Source: Dysosmobacter acutus
GTDB lineage: Bacteria; Bacillota; Clostridia; Oscillospirales; Oscillospiraceae
Direction of reading: 5' to 3'
Length of the DNA stretch: 64,000 nt
NCBI RefSeq assembly: GCF_018919205.1
Contig: NZ_JAHLQN010000001.1
Coordinates: forward strand, 1,984,001-2,048,000
Shown: one piece after another, positions 26,391 to 34,540 of the stretch
How positions within the stretch are numbered: position 1 is the first letter of the stretch
Layout: the number at the start of each line of letters is the position of its first letter
Program-made: the position numbers and the translations under genes
The notes under the pieces: generated by a model
Told to the model about the DNA's origin: nothing
What the model saw: the letters and a program-made list of their open reading frames with translations, nothing else
Database searches by the model: none

Positions 26391-27311
26391 GTGGAATATA
26401 AAAGGACTGCAATGACATGCTTTCAGCAGGCGGCGGAGTGCCTGCCCATGCGCCTGCGGACCCAGGTGAACCACCTGCCTGAAGAGGTCAAGCGGCAGGC
26501 AGAGGAATTTCGGCTGCGGGTGGGCCGTCCCCTGTCCATATTGACGCCGGAGGGGGAACAGCGGCCATGGAATGAGCAGGTGAGCGGGGAGGATTTGGAG
26601 ACGGTGGTCAATATGGCCACGGAATTCTCCCGCTACTCCGCGGTGGAATCGATGCGCAACGGATACCTGAGCGCCAGAGGCGGCTGCCGGATCGGGCTTT
26701 GCGGCACAGCGGTTCTGCGGGACGGCGTCAACACCAACCTGCGGGATCTGACCTCCGTGGCCATCCGCATCGCAAGGGAGAAGATCGGGATCGCCGAGCC
26801 GCTCATGCCTCAGCTCTTTGAGGAGGGCACATTCCAAAGCACTCTGATCCTGGCGCCGCCGGGAGGGGGAAAGACCACGCTGCTGCGGGACATGGTCCGG
26901 TGCCTCTCCAACGGAGGGGAGGGGCGGCCATCCCATCGGGTCAGCGTGGTGGACGAGCGGGGGGAGATCGCGGTGTGCTGCCAGGGGGAGCCGCAGATGG
27001 ATATGGGGAACTGTACGGATGTGCTGGACGGCTGCCCCAAGGCCATGGGCATCCCTATGGTAATGCGGGCCATGAATCCGCAGATCATCGCCGTGGATGA
27101 GATCACCATGGAGGAGGATATCCGGGCCATGGCCTCCGCGGCCAACTGCGGTGTTTCCCTCCTGGCCACGATCCATGCCTCAGGGACGGAGGAGCTCATG
27201 CAAAAGCCCCTCTTTCACCAGCTTTTGAACGCGCGGGTATTTGACCGGGCGGTCCTCATCCGCTGCAAGGGAACGGAACGCGTCTACCAGGTGGAAGAAC
27301 TGCCATGCTGA
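26391..27311 (+). CDS. spoIIIAA: Stage III sporulation protein AA (secretion-type ATPase)
   Basis: A 306-aa ATPase with Walker A APPGGGKT at about 155-162, and VVDERGEI and ATIHASG motifs typical of SpoIIIAA and PilB/VirB11-like ATPases. It is thought to energise the SpoIIIA-SpoIIQ channel that links mother cell and forespore. The GTG start is preceded by AAGGGGAGAG. The first gene of a complete spoIIIAA-AH operon, it overlaps spoIIIAB by 7 nt. Confidence 0.96.
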   Translation: MEYKRTAMTCFQQAAECLPMRLRTQVNHLPEEVKRQAEEFRLRVGRPLSILTPEGEQRPWNEQVSGEDLETVVNMATEFSRYSAVESMRNGYLSARGGCRIGLCGTAVLRDGVNTNLRDLTSVAIRIAREKIGIAEPLMPQLFEEGTFQSTLILAPPGGGKTTLLRDMVRCLSNGGEGRPSHRVSVVDERGEIAVCCQGEPQMDMGNCTDVLDGCPKAMGIPMVMRAMNPQIIAVDEITMEEDIRAMASAANCGVSLLATIHASGTEELMQKPLFHQLLNARVFDRAVLIRCKGTERVYQVEELPC

Positions 27312-27787
27312 GGTCAGTTGGATGCCTCCTGATCCTGGCAGGAGGATTTTGGGGCTGGTACGACACGGTGAGTCGGTGGCGGCAGGAGCTGCGGCTGGTG
27401 GAGCAGATGGCGTCGGATTTGGAACAGATGGAAAGTGAGATTGCCCTTTCCCTGACGCCCATGCCCCGGCTGCTGAAAAAGCTGATTTCCCACCGCTTCA
27501 CCGGCGGCTTTTTTGGCGCCGTCGCCGACCGGACCGCCCGGGGCGGAGATTTGGGACAGGCCTGGCGGGAAGAGGCGGCCCGTTACTTTTCAGGCGCGGC
27601 CCGGCGGGTTTTGATGGAGCTGCGGCTGGACGGGGACGAGGCCAGCGTGCGCAGGCATCTCACCTGGGCGGCCCGGCAGCTGCGCCAGCAGGCCCAGGCG
27701 GAGCGAAACCGGCAGAAGGACAGAGAAAAGCTCTGCACGGCGCTGTGCGCTTCCGGAGCGCTGTTTCTTGTGATCCTGCTGCTTTGA
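27305..27787 (+). CDS. spoIIIAB: Stage III sporulation protein AB
   Basis: A 160-aa protein with an N-terminal membrane segment (LLILAGGFWGW), a helical cytosolic domain resembling GspF-like secretion platform domains, and a C-terminal hydrophobic helix. The LAR-type stretch around SGAARRVLMELR is normal for the family. It is a mother-cell membrane component of the feeding-tube complex. It overlaps spoIIIAA, and a sigma-E-like promoter lies right after its stop. Confidence 0.93.
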   Translation: MLRSVGCLLILAGGFWGWYDTVSRWRQELRLVEQMASDLEQMESEIALSLTPMPRLLKKLISHRFTGGFFGAVADRTARGGDLGQAWREEAARYFSGAARRVLMELRLDGDEASVRRHLTWAARQLRQQAQAERNRQKDREKLCTALCASGALFLVILLL

Positions 27788-27817
27788 GGCATATCCTGCC
27801 CCACGCGCTCATAGAGT
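27788..27817 (+). promoter_or_regulatory. Internal sigma-E-like promoter before spoIIIAC
   Basis: GGCATATC (27788-27795), 14-nt spacer, CATAGAGT (27810-27817). It is a good match to the sigma-E pattern KMATATT-N14-CATACAMT, placed in the only sizeable gap of the operon. It could raise expression of spoIIIAC-AH relative to AA-AB. Confidence 0.6.
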
Positions 27818-27855
27818 GGAGCATGTCCAAATTTTACAGAAGCGAGGCCTTGACG

Positions 27856-28050
27856 ATGGATGTGGATTTGATCTTTAAAATTGCGGCGATTGGCATTTTG
27901 GTGGCGGTTCTCAATCAACTGCTGATTCGCTCCGGCCGGGAGGAGCAGGGGCTGATGGTGGTGCTGGCCGGGCTGGTGATTGTCCTGATGATGCTGGTGC
28001 AAAAGATCAGTGACCTCTTTGAACTGGTCAAGACACTGTTCCACTTTTAG
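27856..28050 (+). CDS. spoIIIAC: Stage III sporulation protein AC
   Basis: A 64-aa protein with two membrane helices (IFKIAAIGILVAVLNQLL and LMVVLAGLVIVLMMLV) and a short C-terminal tail, matching SpoIIIAC in size and pattern. ATG 27856 after GAGG gives the normal N-terminus MDVDLIF. An ATG at 27824 would add an atypical basic extension. SpoIIIAC probably forms a membrane ring with SpoIIIAD/AE. Confidence 0.92.
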   Translation: MDVDLIFKIAAIGILVAVLNQLLIRSGREEQGLMVVLAGLVIVLMMLVQKISDLFELVKTLFHF

Positions 28051-28063
28051 AAGGATGGAGCGG

Positions 28064-28441
28064 ATGGCCCAGGTGGCAGTCCTGTGCATCGTCGGCGCCG
28101 TACTGGGACTGCTGATGAAGAAAAACGCGCCGGAGACGGCGCTGCTCCTGACGCTGGCGGTGGGCGCGGTGATCCTGCTCTGCCTGCTGCAGGACGCGGG
28201 AGAGATACTGGAGTTTTTACAGGAATTGACGGAGGAGACGGCAGTGCCTCAGGCGGTATTTACGCCGCTTCTGAAAACCGTCGGCATCGCCCTGGTGGCG
28301 AAAGTGGGAAGCGACCTCTGCCGGGATGCGGGCGAGTCGGCCCTGGCCTCTTTGACGGAGACGGCGGGCGCCATCTGCGCCATCCTTGCTGCGCTGCCCC
28401 TGCTGCGGTCGGTGATCAAGCTGCTGCTGGAGTTATTATGA
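28064..28441 (+). CDS. spoIIIAD: Stage III sporulation protein AD
   Basis: A 125-aa protein with about four membrane helices, starting MAQVAVLCIVGAVLGLLMKKNAPE, typical of SpoIIIAD. ATG 28064 is preferred with AAGGATGGAG upstream; ATG 28055, three codons earlier, is possible. It overlaps spoIIIAE by 4 nt (ATGA). Confidence 0.92.
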   Translation: MAQVAVLCIVGAVLGLLMKKNAPETALLLTLAVGAVILLCLLQDAGEILEFLQELTEETAVPQAVFTPLLKTVGIALVAKVGSDLCRDAGESALASLTETAGAICAILAALPLLRSVIKLLLELL

Positions 28442-29511
28442 GACGATTTGTGATCTGTTTTCTGCTAACATGCATGCTCTGCACGTCAACCGCGGCTGCG
28501 GAGATTCCCGACAATCTGACGGACGCCGCCCCTGAGCAGAAGCTCTTGGAGGGCATGGACTTTGGCGGAGCAGGCGCCCTCAATGAGGGGATCGGACGCA
28601 TGGGACAGGCTGTGCAGGATCAGCTGGGGACCATACTGCGTTCCCGGGTGCGGAACCTGGTGCTGCTGCTGATGGTGGTGCTGCTGTGCGGCCTGACGGA
28701 CGGTTTTTTTCAGGGTACGGCCAGCAGCCGAATCCGGAACTTTGTGCCCATGGCCGGGGCGCTGTCCATTACGCTGCTCTCCGCCGGGAGCATCGACTCG
28801 CTCATCGGCCTGGGCGCCGGGACCATTGAGGAGCTCAACCAGTTTTCCAAGGCGCTGCTGCCCACCCTGGCGGCGGCGACGGCGGCCTGCGGGTCGGTGG
28901 GGACCGCCACGGTGCATCAGGTGGCCACCGTGTTTTTTGTGGACCTGCTGCTCAATCTGATCAACGGCATTCTCATCCCCATGACCTACCTGTACATAGG
29001 GGCGCTGACCGCCGGGGTGATGCTGCCGGATTACCCGTTGGGGGGGATCGCGGAGATGCTGAAAAAGGTGATCACCTGGATTCTCAGCGGCGCGCTGTTG
29101 ATCTTTACCGCCTATTTGGGCGTGGGGCACATCATCTCCGGCGCCGCCGACGCGCTGAGCGTCCGGGTGGCCAGGACCGCCATCTCCGGGATGGTCCCGG
29201 TGGTGGGCGGCATCATCTCCGAGGCTTCGGAAACGGTGCTGGCCGGCGCCGGCATGCTGAAAAACACCATCGGCATCTTCGGCATGCTGGTGGTGATGGC
29301 CACCTGTCTTGCCCCATTTTTGCAGTTAGGTGTGCAGTACCTCCTCTATAAACTGGCGGCCTTTGCCTCCGGCGCGGTGGGAATAGCGCCGCTGGTGAAG
29401 CTGCTCAACGGTCTGGGCGGCGCCTTTGGCCTGGTGTTGGGGATGACCGGTTCCTGCGCGCTGCTGCTGCTGATCTCCCTCCTCTCCTCCGTGGCGGCGG
29501 TGATCCCATGA
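28438..29511 (+). CDS. spoIIIAE: Stage III sporulation protein AE
   Basis: A 357-aa protein with a cleavable signal (FVICFLLTCMLCTSTAAA), a short external domain, then about seven to eight membrane helices. Family landmarks include LSAGSIDSLIGLGAGTIEE and SGMVPVVGGIISEASETVLAGAG. It is the largest membrane component of the SpoIIIA complex. ATG 28438 overlaps the spoIIIAD stop, and the gene overlaps spoIIIAF by 4 nt. Confidence 0.95.
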   Translation: MRRFVICFLLTCMLCTSTAAAEIPDNLTDAAPEQKLLEGMDFGGAGALNEGIGRMGQAVQDQLGTILRSRVRNLVLLLMVVLLCGLTDGFFQGTASSRIRNFVPMAGALSITLLSAGSIDSLIGLGAGTIEELNQFSKALLPTLAAATAACGSVGTATVHQVATVFFVDLLLNLINGILIPMTYLYIGALTAGVMLPDYPLGGIAEMLKKVITWILSGALLIFTAYLGVGHIISGAADALSVRVARTAISGMVPVVGGIISEASETVLAGAGMLKNTIGIFGMLVVMATCLAPFLQLGVQYLLYKLAAFASGAVGIAPLVKLLNGLGGAFGLVLGMTGSCALLLLISLLSSVAAVIP

Positions 29512-29975
29512 TTGAGGCGCTGAGAAGCTGGCTGACCGGCATCGTGGCGGCCACGGTGCTGGTGTCGTTGGTGGAGAGCATCATCCCGGAGGGGTCCATC
29601 CGGAAGATTGCCCGGTTCACTGGAGGACTGGCCCTTTTGCTGGTGATTCTCCAGCCGCTTCTTCAGATTCAGCCGGAGGAGCTTTCCATGGACTACAGCC
29701 GCTGGGAGGCGGAGGTCCGGTCGCAGCAGGCCGATTACGCGGCGGAAAATGAAAAAACGCTCCGGACAATCATACAGGAGAAAACGGAAGCATATATCTC
29801 AGACAAAGCGGACGAACTGGGGGTTCGATGCACGCCTTCCGTCAAGGTGGAGGGCTCCGACCCGCCCTGTCCCACGGAGGTGACGCTGAGCGGAGAGACT
29901 TCAGAGGAGCTTGCCGGCTACATCGAGCAGGAGTTAGGCATCCCCAGGGAAAAGCAGACCTGGAAAGGAACATGA
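29508..29975 (+). CDS. spoIIIAF: Stage III sporulation protein AF
   Basis: A 155-aa protein with two N-terminal membrane helices (WLTGIVAATVLVSLVESIIPEG and FTGGLALLLVILQPLL). A ring-building-motif-like domain follows, facing the intermembrane space, the SpoIIIAF pattern. ATGA overlaps join it to spoIIIAE and spoIIIAG. Confidence 0.93.
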   Translation: MIEALRSWLTGIVAATVLVSLVESIIPEGSIRKIARFTGGLALLLVILQPLLQIQPEELSMDYSRWEAEVRSQQADYAAENEKTLRTIIQEKTEAYISDKADELGVRCTPSVKVEGSDPPCPTEVTLSGETSEELAGYIEQELGIPREKQTWKGT

Positions 29976-30505
29976 AAACGATGAAGGCAAACAAAAAAGA
30001 CGCGGTGCGATCGCTGTGGGACCGCTACAAATATGTAGTGCTGGTGATTCTGGCCGGTGTGGCGCTGCTTGCCTGGCCCTCGGGGAGCCGGGAAAAGGAG
30101 GGGCCCGCCGCCGCCCCGGCAACAGCGGAGGAGCCCACACTGGAGCAGACGGAGGAGCGGATGCAGTCTATCCTCTCAAAGATCAGCGGCGCGGGGAACC
30201 TGACGCTGATGCTCACGCTGGACTCCACAGGGGAAAAGGCCCTGGCCCAGGATACAGAGCTGAGCTACAGCGGGGCAACGGAGGCTCCGGAGGATTACCA
30301 GCGCCGCTCGGAGACTGTGGTGCTCTCGGAGAGCGGCGGGGGAGAAGGAGCGATCATCACAAAAAGCACCTGCCCGGTTTACCGGGGAGCGCTGGTGGTT
30401 TGTGAGGGCGGAGCAAACCCGGAGGTAAAGTTGGCGCTCACCCAGGCGGTGGCCGCCCTGACCGGGCTGAGCTCAGATCGGATTACGGTGGTCAGATGTC
30501 AGTGA
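29972..30505 (+). CDS. spoIIIAG: Stage III sporulation protein AG
   Basis: A 177-aa protein with a basic cytosolic start, one membrane helix (YVVLVILAGVALLAW) and an intermembrane domain. That domain forms the large ring of the feeding tube in B. subtilis. The segment ISGAGNLTLMLTLDSTGEK followed by the long beta insertion fits SpoIIIAG. ATG 29972 has AAAGGA upstream and overlaps spoIIIAF. Confidence 0.93.
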   Translation: MKTMKANKKDAVRSLWDRYKYVVLVILAGVALLAWPSGSREKEGPAAAPATAEEPTLEQTEERMQSILSKISGAGNLTLMLTLDSTGEKALAQDTELSYSGATEAPEDYQRRSETVVLSESGGGEGAIITKSTCPVYRGALVVCEGGANPEVKLALTQAVAALTGLSSDRITVVRCQ

Positions 30506-30528
30506 TAATTTGGAAAAGGGGACGTACG

Positions 30529-31092
30529 ATGAACAGGAATTTCAAACGGAACATGGTAGTGGCGACGGTGTTGCTCTTTGTCTGCGCGGCGGTGTATCTG
30601 AACTGGAAATACGCCGGAAATGTGGCGGATCCCGGTGAGGCGGTGGAGACCAAGACCTTGGGGGAATCCACTCTGGTCAGCAAGACGGAGACCGACGGCG
30701 GGCCCACGGACGAGGCGGCGGTCTACGGGGAGGGTTCCGATTACTTTGCAACGGCCCGGCTGACCCGTCAGCAGGCTCGGGACAACGCACTGAACCTGCT
30801 CAAGGAGGCGTCTGAGGAGGAGTCCGCGGATCAGGAGACGCTGAACGCGGCCTCCGAGGGGATTCAGGCCCTGGCGTCCTACACGCTTCAGGAGGCCCAG
30901 ATTGAAAACCTGGTCACCGCCAAGGGCTACACAGACTGCGTGGCGTTCATGGGCGCTGAGAGCCTCAGCGTGGTGGTGGCGACTCCCGACGCCGGAGAGC
31001 TGAGCGCCCAGGATGTGGCAAAAATTACCGATATCGCCATGACGGAAACCGGGTACAAGGCGGATCAGATCAAAATTATGGCGGCAAATTAG
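30529..31092 (+). CDS. spoIIIAH: Stage III sporulation protein AH
   Basis: A 187-aa single-pass protein (MVVATVLLFVCAAVYLNW) with a C-terminal YscJ/FliF-like domain, which in B. subtilis binds forespore SpoIIQ to make the channel. Landmarks are YFATARLTRQQARDNALNLLKE and IENLVTAKGYTDCVAFM. ATG 30529 follows AAAAGGGGAC; an in-frame ATG at 30496 lies inside spoIIIAG. It closes the operon. No spoIIQ is in view. Confidence 0.95.
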   Translation: MNRNFKRNMVVATVLLFVCAAVYLNWKYAGNVADPGEAVETKTLGESTLVSKTETDGGPTDEAAVYGEGSDYFATARLTRQQARDNALNLLKEASEEESADQETLNAASEGIQALASYTLQEAQIENLVTAKGYTDCVAFMGAESLSVVVATPDAGELSAQDVAKITDIAMTETGYKADQIKIMAAN

Positions 31093-31095
31093 TGG

Positions 31096-31124
31096 TTGTA
31101 TTTTACAGGGCGGCGTGATAAAAT
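31096..31124 (+). promoter_or_regulatory. Sigma-A promoter of the asp23-nusB unit
   Basis: TTGTAT (31096-31101), 17-nt spacer, TAAAAT (31119-31124), giving a leader of about 58 nt. Confidence 0.65.
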
Positions 31125-31188
31125 AAACAAATAGAATCCCTTATTATGCATGTTACAAAAGACGTATTGTTCAGAGGAGAGTAAGCGA

Positions 31189-31548
31189 ATGAGCGATAAC
31201 AAAGAATATATGACCCATCTGGAAGAGGGCGGAAGTATCAATATTTCCGAGGATGTGGTTGCCGCCATCGCCGTGTCCGCCGCCCGTGAGGTCGAGGGCG
31301 TGGCCGGCATGATGTCCACCAGTGCCGGGAACGTGTCGGAACTGATGAAAAAAGGTCTGGCCAAAGGCGTTAAGCTGGACGTCGCCGAGGATGCCATCTC
31401 CCTGGAGCTGTATCTCAATGTCTCCTACGGCCACGCCATTCCCGAGGTGGCTGAAAACGTTCAGAAGGCCGTGGCCTCCGCCGTGGAGGCGATGACCGGA
31501 TTTTCTGTGAGCACCGTGAACGTTCATGTGACCGGGATCAGCCTGTAA
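31189..31548 (+). CDS. Asp23/Gls24 family protein (YqhY-like)
   Basis: A 119-aa acidic protein of the Asp23/DUF322 family, with INISEDVVAAIAVSAAREVEGVAGM and the tail VNVHVTGISL. In B. subtilis the homologue YqhY lies just before nusB, as here, and its loss causes suppressor mutations in acetyl-CoA carboxylase. ATG 31189 follows AGAGGAGAG. Cytosolic or membrane-associated; function is not settled. Confidence 0.93.
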   Translation: MSDNKEYMTHLEEGGSINISEDVVAAIAVSAAREVEGVAGMMSTSAGNVSELMKKGLAKGVKLDVAEDAISLELYLNVSYGHAIPEVAENVQKAVASAVEAMTGFSVSTVNVHVTGISL

Positions 31549-31579
31549 CGTCAACAAAAGAGAAAAGGACGAATTGACT

Positions 31580-32029
31580 ATGACGCGGAATACCGCAAGA
31601 GAGATTGCAATCCACCTTTCCTATGAGCTGAACTTCACGGACAAGGCCGTGGAGGAGCTGCTCCAGAGCCGCCTGACACCGGAGTCGTTTTCCCGCCTGG
31701 CGCCGGAGGACGCGCTCTATCAGGAGCCGCCCAACGCCAAGCAGGCGGCCTATATCCGCGCGCTGGTGGGCGGCGTGGCGGAGCATGCGGCGGAGTTGGA
31801 CGGCTACATCGCCAAATATGCGGTGGGATGGAATTTCGCGCGGATTCCGCTGGTGGCCTCCGCCATTATGCGTGTGGCCATGTATGAGATTCTCTATATG
31901 CCGGAGATTCCCAACGGCGCGGCGATCAATGAAGCGGTGGAGATCGCCAAGAGATACGAGACTCCGGAAACCGTAAAATTTATGAACGGGATTTTGGGCA
32001 GTTTCGTCCGGCAGGAAGTTTCTCAATAG
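31580..32029 (+). CDS. nusB: Transcription antitermination factor NusB
   Basis: A 149-aa all-helical RNA-binding protein beginning MTRNTAREIAIHLSYELNF, with the C-terminal signature YMPEIPNGAAINEAVEIAKRY and FMNGILGSF. It binds boxA with NusE to prevent early termination in rRNA operons. ATG 31580 is preferred to TTG 31574 for spacing from AAAAGGAC. A hairpin follows, but xseA downstream is probably also reached by read-through. Confidence 0.95.
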   Translation: MTRNTAREIAIHLSYELNFTDKAVEELLQSRLTPESFSRLAPEDALYQEPPNAKQAAYIRALVGGVAEHAAELDGYIAKYAVGWNFARIPLVASAIMRVAMYEILYMPEIPNGAAINEAVEIAKRYETPETVKFMNGILGSFVRQEVSQ

Positions 32030-32034
32030 AGCTA

Positions 32035-32080
32035 CAGAGCGCAGCGAGCCGGTTTGCTGCGCTCTGATTTTCTGTTTTTT
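32035..32080 (+). terminator. Terminator-like hairpin between nusB and xseA
   Basis: An 11-bp stem, CAGAGCGCAGC (32035-32045) with GCTGCGCTCTG (32056-32066), then a U-rich tail ending in T6. Confidence 0.8.
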
Positions 32081-32106
32081 CAAAAGAAGGGAGGGAGGGA
32101 CAAGCT

Positions 32107-33318
32107 TTGGAAGAGCATCAGATTTACGAGGTTTCCCAGCTCAACCAGTACATCAAGGGGCTGCTGGACCAGGCGCCGGAGCTCAATCGCCTCTATGTGC
32201 GCGGCGAGCTCTCCAATTATAAAATGTATCCCTCGGGGCACCATTACTTTACGCTCAAAGACGCCGAAGGGGCGCTGCGCTGCGTGATGTTCCGTGCAAG
32301 CGCCGCGAAGCTCCGCTTCCGTCCTGAGAACGGCATGAAGGTGATTGCCTGCGGCCGGGTGGCCGTATTTCCCAGGGACGGCGCCTACCAGCTCTACTGC
32401 ACGGAGCTGTCCCCCGACGGCGTGGGGGACCTCTATGTGGCCTTTGAGCAGCTCAAGGCCAAACTCCTGGAGGAGGGCCTTTTTGACCCCTCCCACAAAA
32501 AGCCGCTGCCGCCCTATCCTGAGAAGATCGCCATCGTCACTTCCTCCGCCGGAGCGGCGGTCCATGATATGATCCGCATTCTGCGTAAGCGCTATCCCGT
32601 CGCCAAGGTGATCCTGCTGCCGGTGCGGGTGCAGGGCGCGGAGGCGCCGCCGGAGATTGCCGGCGCCATCCGTTATGCCAACCGCTGGAAGGTGGCGGAT
32701 CTGATCATCACCGGCCGGGGCGGCGGGTCCATGGAGGACCTCTGGGCCTTTAATGACGAGCGGGTGGCCCGGGCCATCTATGAGTCCGAATTGCCGGTGA
32801 TCTCCGCCGTGGGCCATGAGCCGGACGTGACCATTTCCGACTTTGTGGCCGACCTGCGGGCGGCCACGCCCTCCAACGCGGCGGAGCTGGCAGTACCGGA
32901 TATGGCGGAGCTGCTGCGCCATATTCAAAGCGCCGGCGCCCGCCTCTCCCAGGCGGAGTCCCAGCGGCTCCAGATGCTGCGGCAAAGGCTGGACGGCCTG
33001 CGGCGCAAGCGGGTTCTTTTGGATCAGACGGCCTATATTCAGGACAAGCGCATGCTTTTGGCCCATCTTCAGCAGCGGCTGGCCGATGTGGAGGCCCAGT
33101 CCCTGTCCAGGCGAAAGGCGCGGTTTTCCTCCCTGAGCGCGGCGCTGGACGCCATGAGTCCGCTGAAGGTCCTGGGCCGCGGCTATGCCGTGGCAAGGAC
33201 GGAGCAGGGGGAAATTCTGAAGTCCGCCCGGGATGTGGCCGCGGGTGAGCGGGTGCGTGTGACACTGGGGGAAGGCGGCCTTTTGTGCCGCGTGGAAAAA
33301 ACGGAGGAGCAGTTATGA
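32107..33318 (+). CDS. xseA: Exodeoxyribonuclease VII large subunit
   Basis: A 403-aa nuclease subunit. The N-terminal OB-fold (YEVSQLNQYIKGLL, VRGELSNYKMYPSGHHYFTLKD) is followed by the catalytic region with IAIVTSSAGAAVHDM, LIITGRGGGSMEDLWAFNDE and SAVGHEPDVTISDFVAD, then a coiled-coil tail. With XseB it degrades single-stranded DNA. The TTG start follows GGGAGGGAGGG. It overlaps xseB by 4 nt. Confidence 0.96.
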   Translation: MEEHQIYEVSQLNQYIKGLLDQAPELNRLYVRGELSNYKMYPSGHHYFTLKDAEGALRCVMFRASAAKLRFRPENGMKVIACGRVAVFPRDGAYQLYCTELSPDGVGDLYVAFEQLKAKLLEEGLFDPSHKKPLPPYPEKIAIVTSSAGAAVHDMIRILRKRYPVAKVILLPVRVQGAEAPPEIAGAIRYANRWKVADLIITGRGGGSMEDLWAFNDERVARAIYESELPVISAVGHEPDVTISDFVADLRAATPSNAAELAVPDMAELLRHIQSAGARLSQAESQRLQMLRQRLDGLRRKRVLLDQTAYIQDKRMLLAHLQQRLADVEAQSLSRRKARFSSLSAALDAMSPLKVLGRGYAVARTEQGEILKSARDVAAGERVRVTLGEGGLLCRVEKTEEQL

Positions 33319-33557
33319 AACAAAAGACATTTGAAGAGAAAATCTCCCGTTTGGAAGAAATCGTGGCTCTGCTGGAAAAGGGGGACGCCCAGCTGGCGGA
33401 CTCCCTGGCCCTTTTTGAAGAGGGGACGAAGCTGGCATCCTCCTGTGCTCTTCAGTTAGACGAGGCGGAGCAGAAGGTGGTCGCGCTGATGAAGGGGCCG
33501 GACGGCGCGCCGGTGGAAAATACGTTTGCAAGTGAGGATACCGATGGGCAATCATAA
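33315..33557 (+). CDS. xseB: Exodeoxyribonuclease VII small subunit
   Basis: An 80-aa helical protein, MKQKTFEEKISRLEEIVALLEKGD, with the usual LADSLALFEEGTKL repeat-like helix that wraps around the XseA coiled coil. The ATG overlaps the xseA stop, and the 3' end overlaps ispA by 14 nt, so all three are translated from one message. Confidence 0.95.
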   Translation: MKQKTFEEKISRLEEIVALLEKGDAQLADSLALFEEGTKLASSCALQLDEAEQKVVALMKGPDGAPVENTFASEDTDGQS

Positions 33558-34422
33558 ATTTTCTCCCCAGTACGAGGATTACCGCACGGAAACCGACCGG
33601 TTTTTGGAAAACCTCTTTTTGGGAGAGCCGCTCTACAGCGATCTCTATGCCTCCATGCGCTACAGCCTCCTGGCGGGCGGCAAACGCATCCGCCCGGCCC
33701 TGACGCTGGAATTTGCAGACCTTTGCGGCATGGACTGGCACAAGGCGCTGCCGGTGGCCTGCGCTGTGGAGCTGGTGCATACCTATTCACTGATCCACGA
33801 CGATCTGCCCTGCATGGACAATGACGAGCTGCGCCGGGGGAAGCTGACCAACCACAAGATGTTCGGCGAGACGCTGGCGGTGCTGGCGGGAGACGCGTTG
33901 CAGCCGGAGGCCTTTCGGCTGATCCTCTCCGCGCCGGAAATCTCGGCGGAGAACCGGGCAAACTGCGCCCTGATCCTGGCCCGGGCCGCCGGGGCCGACG
34001 GAATGGTGGCGGGACAGGTACTGGATACCCTGCATCATCTCACCAGCCGGGAGGATATCACCCTTCTCCACAGTTTGAAGACCGGGGCCATGATCTCTGC
34101 CGCCGCGGAGATGGGCTGCGCCGCCGCCGGGGCGGGAGCCTGGATGCGTCAGGCGGCCAGGCAGTATGCCTCCCAGGTGGGACTGGCCTTCCAGATCCGG
34201 GACGACATGTTGGATGTGATCGGCAGCGAGAAGGCGTTTGGAAAGCCGATCGGCTCGGATAAAAAAGAGGGGAAGCTGACCTTTGTGGATCTTTTGGGCA
34301 TGGAGGGCTGCGGCGAGGCCATTCGGGAGTGTACGGAGCTGGCGAAGGCCGCCGTGGAGCCCATTCCAAACCATGCGTTTTTATTCCGGCTTGCAGACCA
34401 TCTTGCAGACAGGACCCAGTGA
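33544..34422 (+). CDS. ispA: Farnesyl/geranyl diphosphate synthase (polyprenyl synthetase)
   Basis: A 292-aa enzyme with the first aspartate-rich motif DDLPCMD (about residue 87), GGKRIRP for isopentenyl diphosphate binding, and the second motif DDMLD (about 220). It condenses IPP with DMAPP/GPP to farnesyl diphosphate for undecaprenol and other isoprenoids. ATG 33544 has GAGG upstream. Chain length cannot be fixed by eye. It is followed by a terminator and then the OLE RNA. Confidence 0.94.
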   Translation: MGNHKFSPQYEDYRTETDRFLENLFLGEPLYSDLYASMRYSLLAGGKRIRPALTLEFADLCGMDWHKALPVACAVELVHTYSLIHDDLPCMDNDELRRGKLTNHKMFGETLAVLAGDALQPEAFRLILSAPEISAENRANCALILARAAGADGMVAGQVLDTLHHLTSREDITLLHSLKTGAMISAAAEMGCAAAGAGAWMRQAARQYASQVGLAFQIRDDMLDVIGSEKAFGKPIGSDKKEGKLTFVDLLGMEGCGEAIRECTELAKAAVEPIPNHAFLFRLADHLADRTQ

Positions 34423-34428
34423 TCGCAG

Positions 34429-34458
34429 GAGTCGGCCACTATGTGGCCGGCTCTTTTT
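34429..34458 (+). terminator. Terminator after ispA
   Basis: GAGTCGGCCAC (34429-34439), loop TAT, GTGGCCGGCTC (34443-34453), T5. It separates the nusB-ispA message from the RNA gene. Confidence 0.88.
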
Positions 34459-34505
34459 ATGTATGATTTTCCAGAAAAAATTCACAATTCGATATACGGT
34501 ATACG

Positions 34506-34534
34506 TTGCATATTCCGGCCGGAAGTGGTATACT
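34506..34534 (+). promoter_or_regulatory. Promoter of the OLE RNA
   Basis: TTGCAT (34506-34511), 17-nt spacer, TATACT (34529-34534). Start of transcription is expected at about 34541, exactly where the 5' strand of the terminal helix begins. Confidence 0.75.
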
Positions 34535-34540
34535 ACATGT

